64,000 nt of DNA, from NCBI GenBank assembly GCA_964433675.1, contig CAYSSJ010000008.1:1-64000 (forward strand), written 5' to 3'. The notes beneath the pieces are model-generated. The model did not search any database and was not told where the DNA came from. It worked only from the letters and a program-made list of their open reading frames with translations. Source of the stretch: CAYSSJ01 sp964433675. Its GTDB lineage: Bacteria > Cloacimonadota > Cloacimonadia > Cloacimonadales > TCS61. Of this stretch, positions 34,916-42,927 are shown one piece after another (position 1 is the stretch's first letter; the number at the start of each line of letters is the position of its first letter). The position numbers and the translations under genes were made by a program.

Positions 34916-35095
34916 CTGCAACCTCTCATAGTTTAGATTTAGTAAATAAAATCCATATTCTTTCTTTTCATGTCAAGAAATATCTCATTTGCCAAATATT
35001 GCTATCTGTACCGGCAAGCCTTTATTCGGGATGGATCGGTATGATTTTACTTCAAGCATAGTTTTATAAAACATACAAATTCCTATCTTTTTTAC
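34916..35095. other. Gap between GH65 gene and outer-membrane protein gene
   Basis: AT-rich sequence. A minus-strand TTGACA is at 34976-34971, about 55 bases before the outer-membrane protein start, but I see no convincing -10 at standard spacing. Nothing else is recognised. Confidence 0.4.
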
Positions 35096-37483
35096 TTACA
35101 ATTCCACTTCTATCTTTTCGCCGGGTTTAAGCTTGTGTACTTCATCTTTCATTCCGACTTTGATCTCATCACCACGGCCTGTACTTACGAGTATCCTGAT
35201 CATTTTGTGATTCACCGTAATATCGAGCCAGTTACTATGATATCTCAATCTGAAATGAAGATTTTCCACATCTGTTGGCAGTGATGGATTGAACCAGAGC
35301 ACATCGTCTCTCATTACCATTCCGGTAAAGCATCTTTGGGCAATATCCACAGTTCCGGCCATCGCCACCAGATGGATACCTTCTTTGGTAGTGCCACCTT
35401 GGATATCGCCGATATCGCTTTCCAACGCTTCTTTAAATAGCCTCCATGCATGTTCACGATCGGTACGAGCCAAAACCCAAGAATGTACTACTCGGCTCAA
35501 TGTCGAACCATGATCGGTATGTTTCAGATAGTATTTTACAATCTCAGGTATTTTTTCTCTATCAAAATCATAACCCAATTGCTTGAATATCCTTTCGATG
35601 ATCTCGGCAGAGAATAGATAAAACAACATAAGCACATCCGCCTGTTTCGATATTTTATATCTATTCGGATTTTTACCTTCCGCTTTGAGGATCCTATCCA
35701 TCCTATGTAAATCACCATATTTTTTCTCATAAGCCTCCCAATCCAATTCTTCCAGATCTTCATATCCTTCGAATTGGGAAGGGATACCATTTTTCTCGAA
35801 AACTATCCGCATTTTTTTGATTATATCATGCCAGCGCGCGATCTCATCTTCTGTCAAACCTATCTTTTTTGAAATCTCTTGGCAACAATCTTTATCGAGT
35901 AATTGCAGAGTATCGAGAGCTCGCTCGATACACCATACTGCCAATACATTAGTATAGGTGTTGTTATCCAATCCGGGTTCATCTCTATCCGGATAACCTT
36001 CATGATATTCATCGGGTCCTACCACTCGCTTGATCTCATATCGATCCAACTCCTTATTATAAGTGGTGAGTGAATCCCACAATCTGGCAATCTCAATCAA
36101 CATTTCAGCTCCATAGGTGCTCAGAAACTCTATATCGTGAGTAGTTTGATAATAATCCCAGATATTATAAGCGATCGCACCGTTCACATGTCTTTGCAGA
36201 TAGGTATGGTCGGGATCCCATTCTCCCGAACGTGGGTTTAGATGTAACTCTTGTGTCTCTTCCCTACCATTGCTACCACTCTGCCAAGGGAACAGTGCCC
36301 CGCGCAGATTTTCCTTTTTAGCTGCCAGTCTGGCTTTCCCAAGTCGGTAATATCGGTAGAGAAGCAAGGAACGCGTAATCTCGGGCAAATGATTATTGAA
36401 AAATGGGAGGATGAAAACCTCATCCCAGAAAATATGCCCGCGATAAGCTTCACCATGTAAGCCACGTGCCGGTATGCTGAAATCCAACTCAACCGTATTC
36501 ATGGACGTAGTTTGGATGATGTGGAAAATATGCAATCTGAGGATCAACTGTGTTCGATCGCCATTTTCACTAAAAGTGATATCGGTTCGATTCCAATAAT
36601 ACTCCCATCGATTTACATGTGATTTGAATAGTTTATCGAAACTATCAGCGTGTTCTGCTGTGGTTTTAGCTTCCAGTGAGCATTCACTGATGGCTTTGTC
36701 TCTAGAAGTATAAAGCGATACGATCTTTTCAACATCGAGAGTTTCACCTTCTATTGCCTCGCATATCATACTGTGTGCTACAAAACCATCTTCTTCAAAC
36801 AGACTACGCTCAGGTTCAACTAGTTTATCATCAAGATATACGCGTGTGCGTGCAGCTTCTGCTACTTCGATCTTGGATTGTTTTGTTCGAACTTTCATCC
36901 AAATGCAATCTTGTGCTGATTCACCATGCGCGATAGCATTCAGGTGATCGCCACGTAGAGCTTTGTAGCGTTCCACACCGCAATTGTTTACAGTACCGTC
37001 AATAGCAGAGCGGATCTGTATCTTGCCTGTCCAATTTTCCGGACGAATACTCATCTTGATTGCAGCCAGATGTTGCTCTTGAATATGCACGAACCTTTTA
37101 TAACTCAGATTTGTAATGCGTCCTGCTTTATCTTTGAATCTGATCTCCCGCTCGAGTAATCCTTCTTTGATATGTAGTTTTTGAGAAAAGGATAGAATCT
37201 CCATTTTTTGCAGATCAAACCATTCGCCATTTTCCGGTCTGAAGTTCAATGGAAGCCAATTGGGGAAATTCACCAAGTCTTCATTTTCCACCATCCGACC
37301 GGAAATTTCTGTTTTCATCCGATTAAACCCACCGGCGATGTAAGTTCCGGGGTAATTAATACCATCAGCTTTGCTCTCTTCTCCGGCACCACGAGTGGCG
37401 AAATATCCATTCCCAAGCGTGCAAATAGCTTCTCTCAAGCCTTGCTCTTCCGGTTTGAATTGGTCATACTCCAAAATCCACAT
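35096..37483 (-). CDS. Glycoside hydrolase family 65 protein (disaccharide phosphorylase/hydrolase)
   Basis: A 795-residue GH65 enzyme. The N-terminal beta-sandwich is followed by an (alpha/alpha)6 barrel with HIFWDEVFILPFF (350-362) and the catalytic acid E492 in GPDEYHEGYPDRDEPGLDNN. GH65 members phosphorolyse or hydrolyse alpha-linked disaccharides such as trehalose, maltose or kojibiose; the specificity cannot be read from sequence alone. It lies 24 bases after the HAD/OtsB fusion gene, so a trehalose-related role is likely. Cytoplasmic. Confidence 0.9.
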   Translation of the reverse strand: MWILEYDQFKPEEQGLREAICTLGNGYFATRGAGEESKADGINYPGTYIAGGFNRMKTEISGRMVENEDLVNFPNWLPLNFRPENGEWFDLQKMEILSFSQKLHIKEGLLEREIRFKDKAGRITNLSYKRFVHIQEQHLAAIKMSIRPENWTGKIQIRSAIDGTVNNCGVERYKALRGDHLNAIAHGESAQDCIWMKVRTKQSKIEVAEAARTRVYLDDKLVEPERSLFEEDGFVAHSMICEAIEGETLDVEKIVSLYTSRDKAISECSLEAKTTAEHADSFDKLFKSHVNRWEYYWNRTDITFSENGDRTQLILRLHIFHIIQTTSMNTVELDFSIPARGLHGEAYRGHIFWDEVFILPFFNNHLPEITRSLLLYRYYRLGKARLAAKKENLRGALFPWQSGSNGREETQELHLNPRSGEWDPDHTYLQRHVNGAIAYNIWDYYQTTHDIEFLSTYGAEMLIEIARLWDSLTTYNKELDRYEIKRVVGPDEYHEGYPDRDEPGLDNNTYTNVLAVWCIERALDTLQLLDKDCCQEISKKIGLTEDEIARWHDIIKKMRIVFEKNGIPSQFEGYEDLEELDWEAYEKKYGDLHRMDRILKAEGKNPNRYKISKQADVLMLFYLFSAEIIERIFKQLGYDFDREKIPEIVKYYLKHTDHGSTLSRVVHSWVLARTDREHAWRLFKEALESDIGDIQGGTTKEGIHLVAMAGTVDIAQRCFTGMVMRDDVLWFNPSLPTDVENLHFRLRYHSNWLDITVNHKMIRILVSTGRGDEIKVGMKDEVHKLKPGEKIEVEL

Positions 37484-37507
37484 AGATATTATCTTCCTCC
37501 TCTCTTT

Positions 37508-39061
37508 CTATAGATTATTGCTTATTTTTTTTAAAAATGCTCTAACGGCATTTGTATCTGCCAAAAGATAGTGAGCTGCTGTCTCTTTCTCTTCGTCCGA
37601 GACCAAAATAGCGATACCGTCATCTTTGATCTCACGGAAGGCATTTTCATCTGTCAGATCATCACCGATATAAAGTGGAACGATATGATCTTTATCTAGT
37701 TTTAGCGCTTGAAGCAACCAGCGGAGCGCTTTACCTTTGTGCCAATCTATATCCGGTTGGATCTCTATTACTTTCTTGCCGCCGCTTTTTTTGAGTGAAT
37801 CGAATTTTGCCAAAATGTCATCCACAATCTGATTCACTTTTTTTACATCATCTTCAGATTTTACCCGTCTGTAATGTGTAGCGATAGAAAATTTCTTCCG
37901 CTCTACCTGTGAGCCTTCTATATCTTCAAGAGATGTATTCAGTTCTTGCTCTACTTTGTCTAAGATGCTGATGAATTTCTCACCTTCTGTGTGAATTTTG
38001 GCAAAACCGTCCGGTCCGATAATATCGAAACCATGACTACCGGCATAGTAGAGATTATCCAAGCCGACACGTTTTTGTACATCCATCCTATCTCTGCCGC
38101 TCACGATTCCAACAATACACTTTTTACTAAGTTCTTTGGTGACTTGCTTCATCTTCTCATCTAAGATAGCATCTTCCGGTCTTTCTACTATAGGCGTCAT
38201 CGTACCGTCGTAGTCCAGAAAGACAACGGGTCTTTTACTATCAAATTTTCTCATTATCTCGTCAAAAGATTGAATTGCCGAAGGTAGCCATTTCATCGGT
38301 CTATCGTTTTCTATTTCGACTTCTTCCATATCATTAATAACCACATCCGCACCGTGGGCTAGCAGTTTATCGCCAATACCGGTTCTATCTATCCCGATTA
38401 CTAATCCGAATCCGCCCTTGCTTCCGGCGGTAACACCGGAAATGGCATCTTCTACCACGACGGTACGCTCTTGGGCTACACCGAGCTCTTCAGAAGCAGA
38501 CCAAAATACATCGGGATAAGGTTTACCTCTCAGACCTCTTTTTGCAGCTATCACGCCATCGACTCGCGCTTCGAAGAGATCGTACAAACCAGCTTTTTTC
38601 AAGACCATCTCGCAATTTTTACTGGAAGAGATAATACCGATCTTCATACCTATAGAGATAGCTTTTTTGATGAGAGTAACTGTAGAATCGAAAACCTTCA
38701 CACCCTCTTCTTGCAAGATCTGGTTAAAAGCCAGATTTTTTTTGTTCCCCAACCCACAAATAGTATTTTTTTCAGGTGGATCATCCGGATCGCCATAATT
38801 CAGTGAAATTCCCCGGGAAATTAGAAAATCTTCCACACCTTTGTAGCGCGGTTTACCATCCACATGATCGAGATAGTCGCTCTCGTTATCGAAGGGGACA
38901 AACTCTACGCCTTTCTCTTGTGAATATTGCATTAGAAATTTATCGAATAGTTTCTTCCATGCAGAAGCATGTACACTGGCAGTGTCCGTAATGACGCCGT
39001 CCAAGTCAAAGACAATCGCATCAAATTCCGAAGTTCTGATCATTTCCTTTTCTCCATTCAT
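37508..39061 (-). CDS. HAD phosphatase/phosphoglucomutase-like domain fused to trehalose-6-phosphate phosphatase
   Basis: A 517-residue two-domain protein. The N-terminal HAD (beta-phosphoglucomutase-like) has D19 and D21 in VFDLDGVITDT and VVEDAISGV near residue 200. A second HAD of the OtsB type begins near residue 280 (VVFLDYDGTMTPI), with GSHGFDI, GKALRWLL and YIGDDLTDENAF. OtsB dephosphorylates trehalose-6-phosphate to trehalose. The same order, HAD-OtsB-GH65, occurs as one polypeptide in mycobacterial OtsB1. Here GH65 is a separate downstream gene. The start follows GAGGAG. Confidence 0.9.
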   Translation of the reverse strand: MNGEKEMIRTSEFDAIVFDLDGVITDTASVHASAWKKLFDKFLMQYSQEKGVEFVPFDNESDYLDHVDGKPRYKGVEDFLISRGISLNYGDPDDPPEKNTICGLGNKKNLAFNQILQEEGVKVFDSTVTLIKKAISIGMKIGIISSSKNCEMVLKKAGLYDLFEARVDGVIAAKRGLRGKPYPDVFWSASEELGVAQERTVVVEDAISGVTAGSKGGFGLVIGIDRTGIGDKLLAHGADVVINDMEEVEIENDRPMKWLPSAIQSFDEIMRKFDSKRPVVFLDYDGTMTPIVERPEDAILDEKMKQVTKELSKKCIVGIVSGRDRMDVQKRVGLDNLYYAGSHGFDIIGPDGFAKIHTEGEKFISILDKVEQELNTSLEDIEGSQVERKKFSIATHYRRVKSEDDVKKVNQIVDDILAKFDSLKKSGGKKVIEIQPDIDWHKGKALRWLLQALKLDKDHIVPLYIGDDLTDENAFREIKDDGIAILVSDEEKETAAHYLLADTNAVRAFLKKISNNL

Positions 39062-39262
39062 AAATCGCTCCTCTCATAAAAACGTAAAAAAATATTAAAC
39101 CCTCAACCTGTCAAGATTTGAAACAGAGGTGATATAAATTTATCTAGTTTCCATTATCTGTTTAGTATAAATTTAATTATCCTTATTTTTCTTAGATTTA
39201 AGAAACAAACCTCACTTATCCCTCCAAGGATATATCTTGCCGATCAGCTACTTTCCAGCGAA

Positions 39263-39282
39263 AAAGGAGAGTTGCCTCCTTT
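39263..39282 (-). terminator. Short hairpin downstream of beta-helix gene 2
   Basis: AAAGGAG / CTCCTTT pair around a 6-nt loop, and on the minus strand the stem ends in CCTTTTT. It lies about 440 bases past the stop of the minus-strand beta-helix gene, after the repeats, and upstream of the HAD/OtsB gene. It may terminate the long 3' region. Confidence 0.4.
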
Positions 39283-39661
39283 GCACCAAATCAAACTTCG
39301 ATACATATGATGCTGAGTAAAAAAACCATGCAGTCACCCTGCCTGAAGTAAGCACCAAATCCCAAGCACCAAGCACCAAATAAATCCCAAACTACAATGA
39401 CCAAATGACCGAAACAATTCAACGATTGAACAAATCAACCAATTAACCAATCAACTAATCAACATCATCTTGCTTCTCTCGTACCACTTTTCACCTCTCA
39501 CAGATTCACTTTTCACCGAAAATTCTTCTTGCTTTTCTTACAATAAACACCGTGAGCGAAGCGAACTAATACCTATAAATTCCGACCAATTCTTTCTTTC
39601 TGCTCTTCTCAAAACTCATCGCTCACTACTCACAACTACAACCTTCTTCACCGATCCGTAA

Positions 39662-39680
39662 GGCAAGTTGCCAACTTGCC
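39662..39680. repeat. 8+3+8 palindrome, variant stem
   Basis: GGCAAGTT-GCC-AACTTGCC, followed by CTAC. It has the same size and right-hand flank as the palindromes at 509-527 and 42666-42684, but with a different, still perfect stem. Confidence 0.75.
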
Positions 39681-39719
39681 CTACTTTTCTCTATCTTCCA
39701 CCTTCTACCCTCTATCATC

Positions 39720-42077
39720 TCATTTCACCATCATTATCTTCTCTACTGTCTGCTCACCATTCTGCTTCAGTTTGATGAAATACTGACCACTGGAGACCGG
39801 TCTGCCATTGTTATCTCTTCCATCCCAGCGGCATTCGAATGTACCTCTGCCTGCATAAGCCTCCATCAACGTACGTATTTTCTGCCCTTTTACATTATAG
39901 ATGGAAAGTTCCACATCTCCCGCTTCTGCCAATTCCAATTTGATAGTTGTATCCGGGTTGAACGGATTGGGATAGTTGGATATCTTGGTTCTCGGCACTT
40001 GGAGTATTTCGTCCTCTTCTGTACTTACCTGCGAGCTGAAACCCCATTCATAAGCGCCCATATCTATACTATCGCCTTGGATGCGCGGATTACCGGCAAG
40101 ATCGGTTTCGGGAAATTGAATCCCCGGAGGTAGATCCATTGTTCCGGCACCTATTGCCGGTGAATCGATTGAGAGGCTATAGGGGTAGTCTCCTGTATAA
40201 GACCACAATGGATCGGTGACCAGATTGCCTTCCAGCCAGTGGACAATACTTTGATTATTTATATTATGCAAACCCTCATATCCACCTTCCACTATCGAGT
40301 GAGAGACAGTAAGTTCACCTGGCGGAAGTAGCTGATGTTTTGAGAGTACGATCGAATGGGGATCGTTGTTATGAATGATCGAGTTTACAAGATGCACACT
40401 GGCCATACTACCAATACCTAATGCTCCGCCATGTATAGAAGTACTTTCGTTATCTCCGAAGGTGGCATTGTATAGATGTAATTCGGTCTTACTAACACTC
40501 AAAAATGCTTCCGGTGTATTAGCCCAGCCAGGCTCGGAAGTATGATATTCACATTCGGTTATCTCCAGATTCATTATGATGCCGCTGTATGGTTCCGGTT
40601 CTATTGCATGATGGCCAGCTATCCCAATTGCACCTCCAAAACCACCAGTATGACAGGGAGTAACGGCACCAGGGACATTCTTTCTGATACGAATATTTTC
40701 GGCATAGTAGCGGGTGAAATACTGATCATAAAAAGTTGCTGCTACTTGTAATCTCAAAGCATCTGCTCCATTGTTATCGTAAATATGTATATTTCTCAAG
40801 ATAAAATAATCATAAAGGTAATTAAAGCCAACCACTTGCCCCAACCGGGTCTGACAACCGGTTATATTCAAGTTTTCCAGCACACATGAGGTCGCCCGGG
40901 ATATACGGATTGCACCGGGCATATTGTAATACTGCCGATCGCCACCGTTTTTGATGGTGAAATTCTTGATAGTGAAGTCTTTGTATTCATGAGCATCATC
41001 ATGGGGAGAATTTCTAGCATCGAATGCCCAGGTCGTCTGTTCCATATCCAGGATGGTAGTCTCTTTATCAGCACCCACGATATCCACATAAGAGCGGATT
41101 TCGATCGGAAACTTCTGATTATTCAGACTAGATGAATACACACCTTCGGCGACATGGACGGTGCGCTTCTCCAGACTGTCCGGTTTAATTATCGTCATCG
41201 CCCGGGCTATGGTTTGTAAAGGCTCAGCGGCGGACAAACCGCTGTTATAATCAGAACCATCCGGACTTACATACAGATCTGCTGCTACCGGCTCGATCTT
41301 GCCATGATTGACAGAAAAACTGAAATCAGGGGGTACTCTGTCTCTTAATATCCATACATATGGAGTATTCGGGTTTACCACAGTAAATGTGTCTAACACG
41401 ACGGATGATTGTCTTTGACCACCAAAAGTAATATCATGTGCAAAAGCTGAATAATTCAGATACACACTGTTCAAATCTTCATCACAGAATTCTAGATGAT
41501 TACCTCCTTCTGGTGATATCATTATGGCTGCATATTCATATGCATGATTATTTCTAATGGTACATCCCTTTAACAATGGATCTCCGTTATCATTTTCATG
41601 AACAAATATCGCACTACCATGATAGGCACTATTGTTCTCGATAATACAGTTACTTATCACAGGTGAGGAGTCATTTATTATATAAACCCCCCCACCTGTA
41701 GTTTTAGAATAATGAACCCAATTTGCCTTACCATTTTGGATTGTAAATCCTTTCAATACGGCATCACGGCTTTCACCGTTAACAAAGCTAATAACTGTAC
41801 CGCTGTGGTTTCCGTCTATCACAGTCTGCGAGATCATACTCTCATCACCTGTGATTCCGTAAAGACTCATGACCACAATATCTTTACCGCCAAAATCTAT
41901 ATTTTCATAATATACTCCCGGATGTACCAACACCGTATCTCCATCTGATGCTACTGTGATACCGTAACCAATTTCTGTAAAGTGAGCTCCACCCTCCTGA
42001 TTTATTTCCCACACCATGGCTGACAATAGGCAGCTAAGGCTGAGGAACAATATTGACATTATCATTTTAATATTCAT
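39720..42077 (-). CDS. Secreted beta-helix protein 2 with sorting tail
   Basis: A 785-residue protein with a signal peptide (MNIKMIMSILFLSLSCLLSAM). It has parallel beta-helix repeats with choice-of-anchor features (GGGVYIINDSSPVISNCIIENN) and a DUF1565-like segment (LYVSPDGSDYNSGLSAAEPLQTI near residue 265). A pectate-lyase-like stretch follows, then a sorting domain with NYPNPFNPDTTIKLEL ending EKIMMVK. Start 42077 is set by AGGAGAACAG and the signal peptide; the reading from 42152 lacks these. Surface-exposed or secreted; substrate unknown. Confidence 0.85.
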   Translation of the reverse strand: MNIKMIMSILFLSLSCLLSAMVWEINQEGGAHFTEIGYGITVASDGDTVLVHPGVYYENIDFGGKDIVVMSLYGITGDESMISQTVIDGNHSGTVISFVNGESRDAVLKGFTIQNGKANWVHYSKTTGGGVYIINDSSPVISNCIIENNSAYHGSAIFVHENDNGDPLLKGCTIRNNHAYEYAAIMISPEGGNHLEFCDEDLNSVYLNYSAFAHDITFGGQRQSSVVLDTFTVVNPNTPYVWILRDRVPPDFSFSVNHGKIEPVAADLYVSPDGSDYNSGLSAAEPLQTIARAMTIIKPDSLEKRTVHVAEGVYSSSLNNQKFPIEIRSYVDIVGADKETTILDMEQTTWAFDARNSPHDDAHEYKDFTIKNFTIKNGGDRQYYNMPGAIRISRATSCVLENLNITGCQTRLGQVVGFNYLYDYFILRNIHIYDNNGADALRLQVAATFYDQYFTRYYAENIRIRKNVPGAVTPCHTGGFGGAIGIAGHHAIEPEPYSGIIMNLEITECEYHTSEPGWANTPEAFLSVSKTELHLYNATFGDNESTSIHGGALGIGSMASVHLVNSIIHNNDPHSIVLSKHQLLPPGELTVSHSIVEGGYEGLHNINNQSIVHWLEGNLVTDPLWSYTGDYPYSLSIDSPAIGAGTMDLPPGIQFPETDLAGNPRIQGDSIDMGAYEWGFSSQVSTEEDEILQVPRTKISNYPNPFNPDTTIKLELAEAGDVELSIYNVKGQKIRTLMEAYAGRGTFECRWDGRDNNGRPVSSGQYFIKLKQNGEQTVEKIMMVK

Positions 42078-42335
42078 CTGTTCTCCTATTTTTTTGCAAA
42101 TTTTTGTTCTTTTGTAAAAGTGATGAGTGATCCTTCTTCGCCCCATCCGCATCCTCCTCCGCTAAAGCTACGGAGGACGGGGGCTTCGAAGGACAAGGCA
42201 AGTGATAAGTAACGAGTGAGAAGGGAATTAGCCGGGGTTTTTCGTGAGAGATTTGAAGTTTCAGAAAACCCCTCTGACCGGCTGAAGCCGGTCTTCTCCC
42301 CTTGCGAAGGGGAGCAGAACTTCGATCAAAAGAAA

Positions 42336-42460
42336 GCCTGTCATTGCGAGTTGTTCTTCTTGCTATACTTTTGCGTGGCAATCTCATTTTCTACTACCTC
42401 TATCTTGCTCTATGATGCCCATATATTGTCCCTCTTCGTAAGGGGGAATAAAAGGGGGTT
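42336..42460 (-). repeat. 125-bp inverted repeat, right arm
   Basis: Reverse-complement partner of 28351-28475 (about 92 percent by eye). The two arms face each other across 13.9 kb that includes GLUG gene 2, both outer-membrane genes, the trehalose module and beta-helix gene 2. Confidence 0.85.
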
Positions 42461-42501
42461 TATATGGGTTAAAACCCAACCGAGATCGGAGATAACCACA
42501 C

Positions 42502-42522
42502 CCACGAGCTAAAAGCTCGTGG
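42502..42522. repeat. 9+3+9 palindrome
   Basis: CCACGAGCT-AAA-AGCTCGTGG, a perfect 9-bp inverted repeat with a 3-nt centre, embedded in the repeat cluster. Its architecture matches the 8+3+8 palindromes but the sequence is unrelated. Confidence 0.7.
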
Positions 42523-42665
42523 CTATTCATAAGGTTGATATCATTGTTTATATTAGAGATTTCTCCACTTCGCACTGTGGAATAGGAGGATTGCTTCTCT
42601 TCCAATAAAATTCCATGAGTACCAGCGAATAAATTCCTTAATTCATTTCTTTGTATTTTGTCGAA

Positions 42666-42684
42666 GACAAGATGATATCTTGTC
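42666..42684. repeat. 8+3+8 palindrome
   Basis: GACAAGAT-GAT-ATCTTGTC followed by CCTACG, identical to the copy at 509-527 and within a longer shared repeat. Confidence 0.75.
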
Positions 42685-42927
42685 CTACGCTCCATGCTCT
42701 TTGCCAAAATTTCCATGAGTGAAGCGACTAAATTCCTATAAATTCCTACCAATTCCTTCTCCCCTAACTTTCAACTTTAATCTCCTAAACATCATCCTTG
42801 CTTTTCACTTCTCACTTTTTCACTTTTCACCAGAATATCTCCTTGCTTTTCATCCATCTTCTACCCTCTATCATCTTTCGATAAGTTCCAGAGACGGAGA
42901 GCATACTCCCCGCCTCTGTATATCACT

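Larger units (their letters stand above)
39062..39719. repeat. Long intergenic region with low-complexity and dispersed repeats
   Basis: No gene is supported. 39062-39260 is unique AT-rich sequence that should contain the promoter of the HAD/OtsB gene (minus-strand TTGACA 39114-39109). A hairpin lies at 39263-39282. 39345-39470 is striking low-complexity sequence made of short near-repeats (AGCACCAAGCACCAAATAAA, then AACCAATTAACCAATCAAC). 39470-39719 is the dispersed repeat in the orientation of the minus-strand gene ending at 39720, including the palindrome at 39662-39680. Confidence 0.65.
42078..42927. repeat. 850-base intergenic repeat cluster
   Basis: No gene is supported. From left to right: a CTACGGAGGACGGGGG segment (42168-42190); a hairpin GACCGGC-TGAA-GCCGGTC (42276-42293); the right arm of the 125-bp inverted repeat (42336-42460); a 9-bp palindrome CCACGAGCT-AAA-AGCTCGTGG (42502-42522); and the dispersed 3' repeat (42590-42890) with the palindrome at 42666-42684. 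Apparent ORFs such as 42384-42752 are translated repeats. Confidence 0.7.

Noticed and set aside
28351..42460. Composite transposon bounded by the inverted repeats
   Set aside because: No transposase, integrase or target-site duplication is visible, and the interior carries ordinary chromosomal genes; the arms are more simply two copies of a dispersed element.
42384..42752. 122-codon minus-strand ORF
   Set aside because: It crosses the inverted repeat arm and the dispersed repeat; its ending matches that of the rejected ORF at 28134-28427 only because the DNA repeats.
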